From: Chondrus crispus
Taxonomy: Eukaryota; Rhodophyta; Florideophyceae; Gigartinales; Gigartinaceae
Direction: 5' to 3'
Assembly: GCF_000350225.1 (NCBI RefSeq)
Contig: NW_005179173.1
Coordinates: 40,178 to 104,177 of the forward strand
DNA: 64,000 bases
Below are positions 11,051 to 22,000 of this stretch, one piece after another. The position numbers and the translations under genes were made by a program. The stretch's first letter is position 1. Each line of letters begins with the position of its first letter. Under the pieces are notes generated by a model that searched no databases, was not told the origin of the DNA, and saw nothing but the letters and a program-made list of their open reading frames with translations.

Positions 11051-12682
11051 TCAGGTGACAAGGCTCTCCTCATCGATCGCCTCTGGGTTGCCCGGGACGT
11101 CCTGCAAACATTCCCAAACGGCCGAGTTGCATTTAAAGCCCGAACCGAAAGCGATTTGCCAGATGCGATGCCCACGTCGCATGCGGCCGTCATTTTCGAC
11201 AAACTTCAGCTCGTACCACACCGACGCCGAAGACGTGTTCCCATACCGGTTGAGTGTGTACCGACTAGGCTGGATGTCGTGGTCGGTGAGTTTAAGCGCG
11301 TCTTGCATGACGTCAATGACAGCCCTTCCGCCTGTGTGGATGCAGAAGTGATCAAAAGCGCGATGGAAATCTGGGATGTACGGATGCAAGTTCGGCACAT
11401 GCAGCACCTTCTTACGCAGCAGATGAAACGCAAACTTGATATGTTCCGTCAGTGGAAAGACGAGCGGCGCCAGGGTAGTTACGTTCTTCTTGAGTGCTCC
11501 GCCAGCCACATCCATTATATTTTTGGACAGTTTGACGCCGCGGATGCCGCACTTGTCCTCCATTTGAAAAATGGAATCGTATGCAAGATCGTCCGCGCCG
11601 ACATGCGTTCTGACAGTGTGCTTGAGTACGTATCGTGCGCGGCTGCGGTTCGCGGGGTTGTTCGATAACAAAACGGCCGAGGCGCCCATACGGAAGAGCG
11701 TGTTCGTGATTAGCATGGACCTCTCCTTCCCCAGATACCAATTCTGTGTGATATTCTCTGTTGAGACAACGACACAAAGGGCCTTGCGATGCACTTGCAG
11801 CAGATCCTTTGCTAAATCCAGGGCGATCAGTCCTGCAGAGCAACCCATGCCTGCGAGATTATATGTGCGCACGGAGCTACGCATCTTGTACTTGTTGACG
11901 AGCATGGCAGAGAGGCTAGGTGTCGGATTGAAGAGGGAACAGTTGAGGACGAGTAGATCGATCGCCTGAGGGTCAAGGTTGTTGCGCAAAAAGAGGGCAT
12001 CGAGAGCGCCGAAGAGGACGAGCTCGGCCTCCTCGCGCGCAAAGTGCATGTTGCAAACGGCGCGCTCGTCACCATTATTCTCCGGAATCGAGTGGCAGTG
12101 ATCGAGAATGCTGCTTGGAAAGGCGCTCTTGTTACCGATACCACTACGACTGAGGACTTTCTTTTGAAAATTAGCAGACTCTTCATCAAATTTCTTCGGG
12201 GCTAGCGTGGTCTCCATAAAGCGATCGACGGAGACGTAATACCTCTCTGGGGGCTGAAAAGTCTCGAAGTCTAAGAGGTATACCGGGCGGGGCTTACGGA
12301 CTCCATACGCTAAACCAAGCACGGCGATGATAGTCAAGATTACAATAAGCTCCCAAAAGTTTGCGCGGAGGACGTTATCGGCTAGCACAACAATCTGTTC
12401 CCGCTTTGAGTAAGCATCCGGAAGCAAAGCGGTAAGGAGGATGAGGCAGACAGCGCCGACGATGCGCTTCGATGAGAAGGGGTCCCATATGTTGTACCCG
12501 CGACGAACGTCTGCGAATGAGTAGGACCGGGCTTGGGGATCCGTGGCGTAGAGACGGCGGACGCGTTCCCAGGCGAGGCGGGTTGACTCAGCCAAGCTGT
12601 AGAGCGTGGAGCCGTTCTCGTGGGGATGGTCAGGAGCTGCGCGGCGGCGCCGCATGGAGGGCTCCGTGGTGGGGGCGGACAT
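11051..12682 (-). CDS. 3-ketoacyl-CoA synthase (FAE1/KCS type)
   Basis: 543 aa from the ATG at 12682; the frame is open upstream to another ATG at 12877, but that extension looks like translated leader. The enzyme condenses malonyl-CoA with a long acyl-CoA, the first step of very-long-chain fatty-acid elongation at the ER. Two hydrophobic segments (about 73-90 and 108-127) anchor it to the membrane, followed by the FAE1/CUT1 condensing domain. Cys281 (GMGCSAG), His449 (FCIHTGG) and Asn482 (RYGNTSSAS) fit the catalytic triad. Their spacing equals that of Arabidopsis FAE1 (Cys223, His391, Asn424), with a constant offset of 58. This differs from the ELO-type elongases of animals and fungi and supports an archaeplastid host. 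Substrate length cannot be read from the sequence. Confidence 0.95.
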   Translation of the reverse strand: MSAPTTEPSMRRRRAAPDHPHENGSTLYSLAESTRLAWERVRRLYATDPQARSYSFADVRRGYNIWDPFSSKRIVGAVCLILLTALLPDAYSKREQIVVLADNVLRANFWELIVILTIIAVLGLAYGVRKPRPVYLLDFETFQPPERYYVSVDRFMETTLAPKKFDEESANFQKKVLSRSGIGNKSAFPSSILDHCHSIPENNGDERAVCNMHFAREEAELVLFGALDALFLRNNLDPQAIDLLVLNCSLFNPTPSLSAMLVNKYKMRSSVRTYNLAGMGCSAGLIALDLAKDLLQVHRKALCVVVSTENITQNWYLGKERSMLITNTLFRMGASAVLLSNNPANRSRARYVLKHTVRTHVGADDLAYDSIFQMEDKCGIRGVKLSKNIMDVAGGALKKNVTTLAPLVFPLTEHIKFAFHLLRKKVLHVPNLHPYIPDFHRAFDHFCIHTGGRAVIDVMQDALKLTDHDIQPSRYTLNRYGNTSSASVWYELKFVENDGRMRRGHRIWQIAFGSGFKCNSAVWECLQDVPGNPEAIDEESLVT

Positions 12683-13014
12683 CGCTGATGGGAGATGGGT
12701 GTCGTGGGTGCGGCGCGGGTCGGGTGTGATGACGGTGGCGGGGGATGGGCTGCGTTGCGGCGGGGGACGGGCCCGGCCAAGGTGTTGAATAGGTAAAGGG
12801 AGACTGTGGAAAATTTTTGGACGAATTGCCGCCGAGTGTGCGCACTGCGTACAAAACCAATACGGTGGCGCCATCATAAAGCCATACAGTAATGTATCCG
12901 GTAAGCTGTGAATTCACTGTTACGGAATCACATCTGATGCCTCCCCGGCATGACCCAATACGGGCACCCAACTTGGATACCTGAGACAAGACTAGTACAT
13001 CTTGGCACTTTTAG
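12683..13014. other. KCS upstream region / ARP5 downstream region
   Basis: 332 bp between two minus-strand genes, so it should hold the end of ARP5 transcripts and the promoter and leader of the ketoacyl-CoA synthase. A GATACAGTAATG-like element lies near 12885. Nothing else recognised. Confidence 0.4.
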
Positions 13015-15501
13015 CTAGCCTAACACTAACGACCGCGGCCGTCCCCGCTTGCTCGCCTGTTTCTGCAGTTTTTTCTTGAGCTCCAGATCCGCCGCCGACA
13101 GGATCGGCGTTGGGTAGAACACATTTCCGAATGCGTGCTCCTTGATGTACCCGTTACCCATTTCTTCATACTCCGCCTTGGTGATGCAAGCATCTTTGAA
13201 CACTCTGCCTCCGGTTTCCGCGAATTTCGCGGCCCCGCGCCATGCGTCCAGCACGGGGTCCTTCGCAGTGCGCACCCCACTCACAATGCTGTCGCCCCAG
13301 TCAATGGGGAACGCCTTCCGCAGCTCGGCGCAGATGCGTCGCTTCAACCCGCTCGTGTTCGCTACTCCTCCAGTTAGGAATACCTCGCGCACGATTGACG
13401 ACTTGCTCGACGTGCTCATCTGCAGCGCTTCCACAATTCCACACTGTTCCACTCCGGCTAACGTTGGTTGAAAAATCAGCTCCGGCGTACGTATCCGATC
13501 GACTGTCACGGGAAACTCGTCTGCGTACTTATTTTCCTCGTAGAGCAGTGCGGAACCCACCGGGATCGTCATCGTCGGGTCTACATCGTCAGGTGCCATG
13601 TCCATAATCTCCACACGCACAGCTTTCAAACGAGCACGCTCTTCTCCAGAGTTGTCGTCAGAATCCGTCCCATCGTTTCCAACCTTCATCGATCTGTATA
13701 CATCCCAGTCCGCATCGTCCATCCCAAACGTGTCCTCCTCCACTTTCTTCTTCCCACGCCCTCTACCTCGTCCCCTCCCCCTGCCCCTCCCTCTTCCCTT
13801 CCCCCTTCCTCTCCCGCGCCCCTTTGAGTTCCCTCGCCCGGGGTCGTCGTCGAAACCCGCCTTGCTTCCTGCATGTTGTGCCAACAACCTCATTCGTTCC
13901 CTTGCAGCCTGCGACCGCCTATCCGATCCCGCTTCTCGCGCCGCGTCCCTTCGCTTTAAACGCTCAGCTAGCTCATCTCGCTCCGTTCGCAGTTTGGTCA
14001 GATACTCTTGTGGCCTCTCCGTGCGCATCTTCTCTATTTCCTCAGCCTTCCTCTCCGCTTCCGCCTTCGCCGCGAGCTTTGCCCTTTTCGCCCGTAGTCG
14101 TGCTTCCGCAGCCCCGCGCAGCGCTCGCACGTGCCGCTTTCGTTTGAGTTCCGGCGCGCTCAGCTCTGAGTCTGACATCGACAGAAGCTCGTCTTCCCGT
14201 ACGCGCTTCCACCACGCCGCCTCCGCTGCCCTTGTCTTTCCTGCACTCAATTTTGCACGTTCCTCATCCACGAGCAGCTGTCGCTTGTCGATCTCTTCGT
14301 TCAGCGCTGTCGACGACTCCCACTGTCCGACGCACATGGCAATGTAGTACTTGTCCTCATCTATATCCCTCATATCTTCAATACGCTTGACATCGTATAG
14401 CTTTTTCATTGAATCGTACAAAGCCTCAACCTCCTCCGGCGTATACGATGTATCCTCCGGCTCTGCCTCTGTACCCGACACATCCTTATCCCTTGCACCT
14501 GCTCTTGACTTCCTTTTCTCCTGCATTAACTTATTCAACCTCCTCCCATTATCAATTCTCGCCTGCCTTGATCTCGCCTGCTCCTCCGCGCTCATCGCCG
14601 GCTTCTCACTCGCCTCCCCAGTTGGCACCTTGACTGTCTTCGATACTTCGTCAAAGTAATCTGGCTCCTCTCTAATTTTCTTCAACTCGGCATCATACTC
14701 CTCCGACACATAACACATCTTCTCCTTGAGGAGCTCGACCCTTCCAGTACTAAGCATGCTTGAATGCTCCGGGTGCAACAGCTGCAGTCGTCTGGTGAGT
14801 TGATCCGTCATTGTTGCACCCCCCACGTTGACCCTCTTGACCAAGTTGGGTTTGATCCTCCCTCCTACGACCGGGAGCACATGGGTCGCGTTATACCCGC
14901 ATGATACCACCACGGCGTCCTCCCTCGCAAAGCGCATAGTCTCCTTCGGCGTTGCGCCCTCACCGGGCCTGTTATAGAAATAGCTAAACAGGGCGTCAAT
15001 GCCAAAGCAGATGCCCGGGGCCTCATACGCCTCGAACAAGAGCTCCATGAGCAAGGCGCGGGCCGAATTGGGCTGGCACGGGGCCTCTGTCAGGACGAAG
15101 CGATGGTTGATGCGTTCCTCATCGGCGAGCCCCAAGGCTGCAAGCGAGCCGTCCAGCAGGCGCTCCATCAGAGCAGGGTTGTTGGGTATGGCGGAGTCGT
15201 AGGCTGGGCGGGCCGTGGAGCGGGCTGAGGAGATGAGGGCTTCGTGGCCGATGAGAAAGGTGCGCAGGCCAGTTTCCGGGTCGCGCATGCGGGCGACATA
15301 CGGTGGGGTTTGCAAGATTGGCATGGAGGAGCCTGAGAAGCCGGCGCGCAAAGTGGACGACCCGAGGTCGAAGATGAGGGCTTGCGAGTTGAGATGGGAG
15401 GGCGTGGCGTGGTAGGCAGAGGGGACGGTGAAGGGGGGCGGAGGCGGGTCGATCAGATACACATCAGGGGGCGGGCGGTTGACTTCTTTTTGCTCGACCA
15501 T
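13015..15501 (-). CDS. ARP5: Actin-related protein 5 (INO80 chromatin-remodelling subunit)
   Basis: 828 aa from the ATG at 15501 (MVEQKEVNRPPPDVYLID); the frame above it has no ATG. ARP5 pairs with IES6 on the INO80 remodeller in the nucleus and helps couple ATP use to nucleosome sliding. The split actin fold is visible: an N-terminal part (about 35-270, ALIFDLGSSTLRAGFSG), a long charged coiled-coil insertion, and a C-terminal part (about 640-815) with FLTGGVANTSGLKRRI. The large insertion is typical of ARP5, but 828 aa exceeds human (607) and yeast (755). Within it a low-complexity Arg-Gly run at about residues 559-585 (complement of 13747-13826) is unusual. The gene is divergent from YTM1 with 225 bp between start codons. 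Confidence 0.92.
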   Translation of the reverse strand: MVEQKEVNRPPPDVYLIDPPPPPFTVPSAYHATPSHLNSQALIFDLGSSTLRAGFSGSSMPILQTPPYVARMRDPETGLRTFLIGHEALISSARSTARPAYDSAIPNNPALMERLLDGSLAALGLADEERINHRFVLTEAPCQPNSARALLMELLFEAYEAPGICFGIDALFSYFYNRPGEGATPKETMRFAREDAVVVSCGYNATHVLPVVGGRIKPNLVKRVNVGGATMTDQLTRRLQLLHPEHSSMLSTGRVELLKEKMCYVSEEYDAELKKIREEPDYFDEVSKTVKVPTGEASEKPAMSAEEQARSRQARIDNGRRLNKLMQEKRKSRAGARDKDVSGTEAEPEDTSYTPEEVEALYDSMKKLYDVKRIEDMRDIDEDKYYIAMCVGQWESSTALNEEIDKRQLLVDEERAKLSAGKTRAAEAAWWKRVREDELLSMSDSELSAPELKRKRHVRALRGAAEARLRAKRAKLAAKAEAERKAEEIEKMRTERPQEYLTKLRTERDELAERLKRRDAAREAGSDRRSQAARERMRLLAQHAGSKAGFDDDPGRGNSKGRGRGRGKGRGRGRGRGRGRGRGKKKVEEDTFGMDDADWDVYRSMKVGNDGTDSDDNSGEERARLKAVRVEIMDMAPDDVDPTMTIPVGSALLYEENKYADEFPVTVDRIRTPELIFQPTLAGVEQCGIVEALQMSTSSKSSIVREVFLTGGVANTSGLKRRICAELRKAFPIDWGDSIVSGVRTAKDPVLDAWRGAAKFAETGGRVFKDACITKAEYEEMGNGYIKEHAFGNVFYPTPILSAADLELKKKLQKQASKRGRPRSLVLG

Positions 15502-15726
15502 GGTGAGGGGATGTGCGTGGTAGTTTTGGGCAAGTCGGCAGGGTCGGTTGCGCACGACTTCGGCATCTGTATGCGAAGAGAAAGGACAGGACGAAGCCTC
15601 CCTTGTCCTTTGGTGACTTCGGGAAACGAAACTCGGGGTCTTGCCTGCCACGTGTAACAAAAAGACTCGCGTGCTTTTTCATCGCTTGATCCGTCGTTAC
15701 GCCACCGCCGTCGCCCTCACCTTCCA
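15502..15726. promoter_or_regulatory. Shared divergent promoter of ARP5 and YTM1
   Basis: Only 225 bp separate the ARP5 start (minus) and the first YTM1 ATG (plus), so both promoters and leaders must lie here or overlap the genes. No clear TATA box was found. Call based on geometry only. Confidence 0.5.
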
Positions 15727-17067
15727 ATGCAAACGTCTCCCCGATTTCACAACGGAAGAACATCACAACCGACGATGGGTGCCGCTGAAATGTCTGCCAC
15801 CGTGCCCACTGTTCTTATCCGCCTCAAGTGCGGCGTGAACGACGTCTCCCTGCGTCCCGCGCACGGCGCCCAGCTCTCTGTCCCGCAGACATTGGGCCGC
15901 AAAGGCTTGCGCAACCTCGTCCTACACCTCCTGGACAACCCCGAGCCGCGTCCCAACTTGCATTTCTTGGCCGCCGACGAGCCGCTCCGCACCACACTCG
16001 CCAATTTTCTCACCAGTCGCAAGCTCTCCGCGGAGGCCACTCTCGACCTCACCTACTACTTGCCCCTGCCCTCACCGCGCCCCAACCAACCGCTACAGGC
16101 GTCTGAAGAGTGGCTGTCGGCCATCGATGCCGCCTCGGTCGCCGGAGAGGCCCAGCCTCTAGTCCTTGCTGCCTCGTATTCAGGCTGTCCCTCCGTCTTC
16201 CGCGGGGAGGAAACGGTTATCAGCGAGGACCAAGTGACCGCCGATGCGCACGTAGCGGCAATCAAGGGTGTGGCGTGGCTACCTGGTTGCGAAAACTTCG
16301 TGTCGGTGTCTAGCGACCAGACGGTCAAGCTATGGTCGTTGCGGGATGGCGCGGCTCACGGCGTGGCTCAATTCCGCTCGGAGGAGGCGGGGCCACCCGT
16401 CGCCTTCGAGTCGGTGGCGACGCAGGCTGGGATGTCGCCAGCGGTCGCCGTGGGTGGTGCGGACGGCTCGGTGTGGGTGATCGCTGACGCGCTGGCGCAA
16501 CTCGAGGGGCGACCGCTGGCCGCCGTGGGCGGGAAGCGCAAAGCACCGGACGGGGTCGCGCTCACGGCGAGCAAGCTCGGGCTCACGTCGGTGGGCTTGT
16601 CCGTCAGCAGCGTGCAATGGGGCGGGAAGGATGTAGTAACGAGCGGATGGGACGGGCTGGTGCGCGTATGGGACGTGGATGGATGCGCGACGAAGGTGAC
16701 CATTCCGAGCGGTGGCAAACCCGTGACGAGCGTATCGGTTGCGGATACGGTGATGCTGGTGAGCGCGGTGGACGGGGGTGTCCGGCTGGTGGATGCGCGC
16801 GAGGGTAAGGGGGTGGTGGCGGCGTGCGGAAGAAAAGGGGCCCACCGGGGGGTAGTGACGGATGCGTGCTGGATGGTAGCGGGGAAGAGTGCTGTGAGTG
16901 GGGGTGGGGATGGCAGCGTGAGGCTATGGGATGTCCGGGCGTTAATGACGCCCGCACATATCATGGAGAGGGTGCATGAGGGAGGAAAGAGTCTTGCAGT
17001 CGCCGCAGCGGGAGAGGAGGTGTTCTCAGCGGGGGCGGATGGGAAGGTTGCGCGGTTTCGTGTGTAA
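15727..17067 (+). CDS. YTM1: Ribosome biogenesis protein YTM1/WDR12
   Basis: 446 aa from the first ATG; in-frame ATGs at 15775 and 15790 are possible and perhaps better starts, because the conserved part begins with TVPTVLIRLKCG. The N-terminal ubiquitin-like (NLE) domain, about residues 20-115, binds the MIDAS domain of the AAA-ATPase Rea1/midasin in other eukaryotes. A WD40 propeller follows (about 160-446), with blades showing endings such as VKLWSLRDG, VRVWDVDG and VRLWDVRA. The protein belongs to the Nop7-Erb1-Ytm1 (PeBoW) complex needed for 27S rRNA processing and 60S assembly in the nucleolus. Intronless and head-to-head with ARP5. Another 60S factor, NMD3, lies 17 kb away, probably by chance. 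Confidence 0.9.
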   Translation: MQTSPRFHNGRTSQPTMGAAEMSATVPTVLIRLKCGVNDVSLRPAHGAQLSVPQTLGRKGLRNLVLHLLDNPEPRPNLHFLAADEPLRTTLANFLTSRKLSAEATLDLTYYLPLPSPRPNQPLQASEEWLSAIDAASVAGEAQPLVLAASYSGCPSVFRGEETVISEDQVTADAHVAAIKGVAWLPGCENFVSVSSDQTVKLWSLRDGAAHGVAQFRSEEAGPPVAFESVATQAGMSPAVAVGGADGSVWVIADALAQLEGRPLAAVGGKRKAPDGVALTASKLGLTSVGLSVSSVQWGGKDVVTSGWDGLVRVWDVDGCATKVTIPSGGKPVTSVSVADTVMLVSAVDGGVRLVDAREGKGVVAACGRKGAHRGVVTDACWMVAGKSAVSGGGDGSVRLWDVRALMTPAHIMERVHEGGKSLAVAAAGEEVFSAGADGKVARFRV

Positions 17068-17598
17068 AGCTATTTTTATGTCGAGAATGGAGGTTTGTGA
17101 TGTTGCACACCGTTCTCTTCGTTAGGAACAGCCCTGACACACTGGTTGTGTCAAAAATTTTCATGTCACTGACCTACGGTACAGCCTACGGTGGTGCGTA
17201 CGACAGGAAGTAGGGCGGTTGATGTACTTGCATCTGCAGTCTTTCCAGCCTGCAAGGGCGTCAAGGAATCGAAAAGGGGAGGGCGGAGACGAGAACGCAG
17301 CTCGACGTGGGTGTAGGGATGTACAAAAGAAGCGCATTTTCCGTAACGAATTTGGAAGTGGGGCATCTGAGATCGTGTATTTCGAAGAGCCCCTTTACTC
17401 TCTAATGTAACTCTTCGCGCAACGCATGCACTCCAGTTTCAATTCGGAAACAATCCACACTACCACAGGCAGCGTCGAGCGAAAGCACCCACAAAACAAC
17501 ATAAGATATAACTTACCAAACCGATAGAAAAAGCTATTCAAGCCATCGCATTTACTGGCACAATGGAAGCACTAGCATCGACAAACGCTGACGCCAGC
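17068..17598. other. Intergenic, convergent (YTM1 / ApcC 3' ends)
   Basis: 530 bp between convergent genes. No coding frame of note and no RNA gene recognised. Confidence 0.4.
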
Positions 17599-17979
17599 TC
17601 AGGTATTCCCGACGGAGCGCATCTGCCCTCCCGAGCTAAGTTCGACCTTAAGGATTTTCCCCCCCATCTTCTGAATGCGCTGCTGCTCTGCGTACCATGA
17701 CGAGAAAGGGACAATCTTAGTGGTGTACACGTTCTGCAGCTCGCGGAAGGTGAAGAGCCTGCTTTCGCTCGGGAGCACAAAGGTGACCTTAAAGGAGCGG
17801 CGGTCCTTTTCGACGGCTGAGCTCCTGATGCGGAGCTGGTTGAGCGAGCCTAGTCCGCTGCTGCCGTCCATGTCATACGCCATCTTCGGGGCGAGCGTCG
17901 GGCTTGTAGAAGCGTGGCAAATGGCAGCCCCGGAGAAGGGGCGCCGCGGGGGGGCTGTGAAGGAGGAGACGAAGGCCAT
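17599..17979 (-). CDS. apcC: Phycobilisome core linker ApcC (allophycocyanin-associated), plastid-targeted
   Basis: 126 aa. Residues 61-126 match the small core linker ApcC along its full length (cyanobacterial proteins are about 67 aa): RSFKVTFVLPSESR, then RELQNVYTTKIVPF, then EQQRIQKMGGKILKVEL. ApcC caps allophycocyanin trimers in the phycobilisome core and tunes energy transfer. The leader MAFVSSFTAPPRRPFSGAA has a phenylalanine near the start and Ser/Arg/Pro content, as in red algal and glaucophyte plastid transit peptides, so the gene is nuclear with its product imported. Between transit peptide and linker are about 30 residues (roughly 31-60) not present in the bacterial protein. This gene is the strongest taxonomic marker in the window: it requires a phycobilisome-bearing alga. 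Cyanidioschyzon also has a nuclear ApcC. Confidence 0.92.
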   Translation of the reverse strand: MAFVSSFTAPPRRPFSGAAICHASTSPTLAPKMAYDMDGSSGLGSLNQLRIRSSAVEKDRRSFKVTFVLPSESRLFTFRELQNVYTTKIVPFSSWYAEQQRIQKMGGKILKVELSSGGQMRSVGNT

Positions 17980-19085
17980 GGTCGGGGAACGTGGTTGAGA
18001 CGGGATTGATGGGAGGTTGGGGGGTAGCGCGTTTGTCGAAGCTTCTTCAAACGAGGCAAGTGCTGTCGAAACAGTTCAGGGGCAGCGCAAGTGTTGACTG
18101 GGATGGTGACGGGTAGGGTAAAGTCTGCTGATAAGGCACCAGTGAGATATGGGCAGCGCTCCGAGGTGCACACCCCATCATCACTCCCAAAATTAAAGAA
18201 AGAATTCCCCTGTGTTCTCATGGGATCACATGGACAAACTACTTTGAGGATGGAGTAATTGCTCCTCTTGACGCTGAGAAACACGTGTCCACGTTTCAAG
18301 GCCTGTCGGCAACATTGATATATTTCGCCGTCCACCTTCCCTGACTTCGCTACTACGATCGCACCTGCCCTCATCGACCCCATCTTCTCGGGGGGAGACC
18401 ATATAGACGCTTCATCCTATACATCACATCACACCGGAGGCACAAACGGTATCGAGGGGGCAATAGCGTCCACCATCCCAAATCCACAAGATTTGCAGTT
18501 GCCGTTCCTATTCTCTCTTTGTGCCGTGCTGCCCCAGATCAAATTGCACCTCGGGACGACTCTGTCGCATTCTCGTGGTGCCCAGACAGTCTGGCATATC
18601 GAAAGCTCGTCGCCCAACCCGCACACTTCACGTGTGTCTCGAGGCGCGTCATCGGCCCTCGGGCTGCTTTCCGCGTTTTGCGGTAAAGGTTGTGATCGTG
18701 CGTCGAGCCACAGTTCGTTTCTGTCCGTCCGTAACCCGGCCGTGAGGTGTGTGCGGAAAGGTGAGGGGTCGCCGTGGTCTTTAGATCTGCTTGCGTCCGG
18801 GTCACGTGGCCTGGAGGGCGCCTTTTTGGCGCTTTTTAATCGCATTCAAATGAGTCATTCCCGCGGTACACTTCTTGAGGTAGGCATTTTTGTAATTACA
18901 ACGCTCATAGAGTAGAGTGAGCTGTGACCGCCTTCCACACAGGGAGGACAGAAGCAATGTGCTGGAGACTTTAACAAGGCATTGATGTCCTCCCGACCGC
19001 GTATCCATGCTCATGCGTCAGACCCATCGGGAGGAGTAGTGCAAGTAGTGCGAGTTGAAATACCTTTACGCAATATTGTAGTTCT
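17980..19085. other. Intergenic; ApcC upstream region
   Basis: 1.1 kb between the end of the dynein gene and ApcC (both minus). A minus-strand frame running through 18383-17850 overlaps the ApcC start in another phase and lacks recognisable content. No RNA gene seen. Any light-responsive elements of ApcC would be expected here, but none can be named from sequence alone. Confidence 0.4.
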
Positions 19086-22000
19086 TTAGTCTAGTGATAC
19101 AGATGCGCCGCAGAGGCGCCAGTCCTGCCGCGAGGAATTCCCATCCACAGGGATTTCTAGAGAAGTTAAAAACACCCCTTGGAAGCCACGACCGTACAAT
19201 GGAATTTGAACATACGTTTTGTTCTCCTTCTCTGGATCTTCATTCCGAGGTATCCAAGATATAAATAAATCCTTCGCCTCCACCTTCCCCTCATATCCAA
19301 CTGTGAACACGCCCTTCACCGGGTTCCATTCACCTCTGCTCAGATGAGCTCCGACTAAACGTCGAGACCCGGAAATTTTGTCAGACTGACCAGTCAATAC
19401 GCCTACTATGGACGTGGGCGAGATACCCTGGGACATGGCGTGATCATATTTCAAGGCTTCCAAAAGAGCTGCTGGCCTCGGTACTGCTGCGATGTAGATG
19501 TCCGACGATTCCTTAATTTTTCCAACAGCCTCAATGGCGTCTTTCAGTTTCGAAAAGAAACTAGACACTGGCAGGCCTGAACCAAAGTAACAGCTCAAAC
19601 CGGTCCATGCTCCCGGTACCTTGACTTGATTGGAATCGTTGCCTTCGAGTAGATCCTTTCTTAATCGAGCAATCCTTGACTTCGGCTTCACTGTTTTTGT
19701 CTTGTCAATGAAGACGTCTTCGACATCCTGTAAGACTGTCTGAGTGATCTCAAATAGCAGGTTGCTCTCAGCTTCAGTATACAATTCCAGAGGGCTCGGA
19801 AATTCTGATTTAATGGCAATTGGCTTCACAGCAGACAGGCCCTCCGCAAGATCTATAATGGAATCTGTGCTTTGGCTTGACGTGTGCTTCAGTTCAGACA
19901 CTGGCCCAAGATCTTTTTCCAGAGCGCCGAACTTCTTTTCAGACAAAGCCAACATTTTGGCCAATGCTGATCGTCCCTCGACGGTCTGCATTCTTTTCTT
20001 GGTGTCGAATGGCATGTGTGTCCACCAAGGAGGTGCTTGAAGCGGCATATCTCGGACGTGCTGTTTCCTTTCGTCATTGTTGAGTGGAATTGTACCGTGT
20101 TTGCTGCCGTCGAGGACCTTCACTGTACCAGTCTTTGAAGAGGGAACTAAGCGCTCTGCTGAAAATATATCGCCGACTACAGCCCTTACAATATCAAGGT
20201 CGGCATCGAGCTCAATTCGACATCCGTAGATGGCATCCGTAAGCATATGCGCTATTGCACTTATCGCGTCCTGAGGGCGGGGCGCTTTCGCTAGTCTTGA
20301 TGATACAATTTCCCATGACGCAATTAAGTCAGATTCCGAGAAGTCGTAGCACTTCGAAAACCCAATCGGGGCATGAGCAGAACGTTCGACCAAGGAGGCA
20401 TGAAGCCATGATGTTGCTATCTGATAAGATTCAACGTTAACGTCGCCATCTTTCCAAACATTGATGCTATGTTGGCAGATAGCTGCAATTTTGTCCATGG
20501 CACTGCTGAAATTATCACGAAAGCTCGGGGGTGCTTCAAACGCAAGTAGTCGAAAGAAAGGTGCTGTTGCACTCACTTGTGCTCCAGAAAATTGGGAAGA
20601 AACTTCAATGACTAGCACGCAGAGAAACGGCAGAAGGCCTTTCCTCTTCGCGATCTCAGATTGCAGGCATTCGGTGGCTGCTTTGCTGGCCAAATGCATA
20701 TTCTTAAACAGCAGCAACACTCTTCGGCCTTCCTCCCCTTGTTCGAAAGCACGAGATATGACGCCGGTCACGCTTTCGGCAGTGTGCGCACCTCCCATAG
20801 CCACGCTCATTGTTGAAATTCTGAGTTGGTTTGCAATATCAGCTACTATTGTTGCCGGATCAGAGTTCTCTCCCCTCGCGCACAGCAGGAGAGGACGCTG
20901 TAGGGTAACTTTTGAAGATGGTTTTGCTCCCTGCGAGACAGCGAACGATTTCAAAATCTGACGCAGCGACGTAACTGAATTAGTACCCTTGCTGTGAACT
21001 AAACCACGTCCCCCAGGAAGCGTACACGCAAGGACATTGATGGATTCAAACAAGCAATGTGGTTCATGCAATGTTGTACTGAGTACGCGAAGTGCGCCCT
21101 GTGCAGTGGATAAAGTCTCTGTCTCGCGCCCCTTATCACGAATACCAACCTGTGACTGTAAATGTGAAGGTAACGACTTTAGCACCTTGTAGCTGCCATG
21201 TTCGTGCAAGGGTAGTTGACCCTTAGGAGCAGCATCTAGAGCATTCCGCATAGCATGTCGAATTCTCATCATACAGTCCAGTTCCGATGCTGCGTTTGAT
21301 CCATGTATGTACGAGCTGGTTACGATAGCCAATGCACATGCGAAAGGCAAGCGATCTTGAGGAAATAAGCTTGGAGCTAAATAATAAAATGCCTTTTCCA
21401 CAACACGTTGCTGGCATGCCTCTGCTATGTCGCCCTTTGCTGATAGTTTGTTGACGGTGTTTGATAAAAGGGACTCATCGAACAAACGTAAGAATATGCT
21501 GATTGGGAACTGATAAACAGGATTCAGGTGCACTAGACTTTGAAGAACTCCGAATAAGTCCACTGCTAAATGACCCAGGCCGTCAAGAGATGACTCAGCC
21601 TCGCTTATACTTCTGAAAGATTTTGCTTCTTCCTCTTGACGGATCACTATCAATTCCACTTCTTGCTTCAGACGTGTCAGGCTATCCAACAACGAACCGC
21701 CCAACAGCTCAGTTCCAAGGTCTTCAACATCAGTGATGGCCGAAAGAACGCTCTCCTCCAGCTCGTGTTTTCTTCGTTGATATGCCTGCCTAGCAGCAAG
21801 TGAGGCTTTCCTTTTTTCCTCTAGCTCGGGAGAGAGAATTCGCAGGGCTCGGGACACGCAGCTGGCATGCAGAGCAGCAGGGCTGAGGTCAAACGAAACC
21901 ACGTTTGATCGAGTAACAGCCGCCGTTGGTATATTTTGGATATTACCGCCGATCATATACAAGCGAAAACTGGAGCTAAGGAAAACGTCTCGATCTCCAA

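Noticed and set aside
17850-18383. 177-codon minus-strand frame upstream of and overlapping ApcC
   Set aside because: It overlaps the clear ApcC gene in a different phase and its content looks random.
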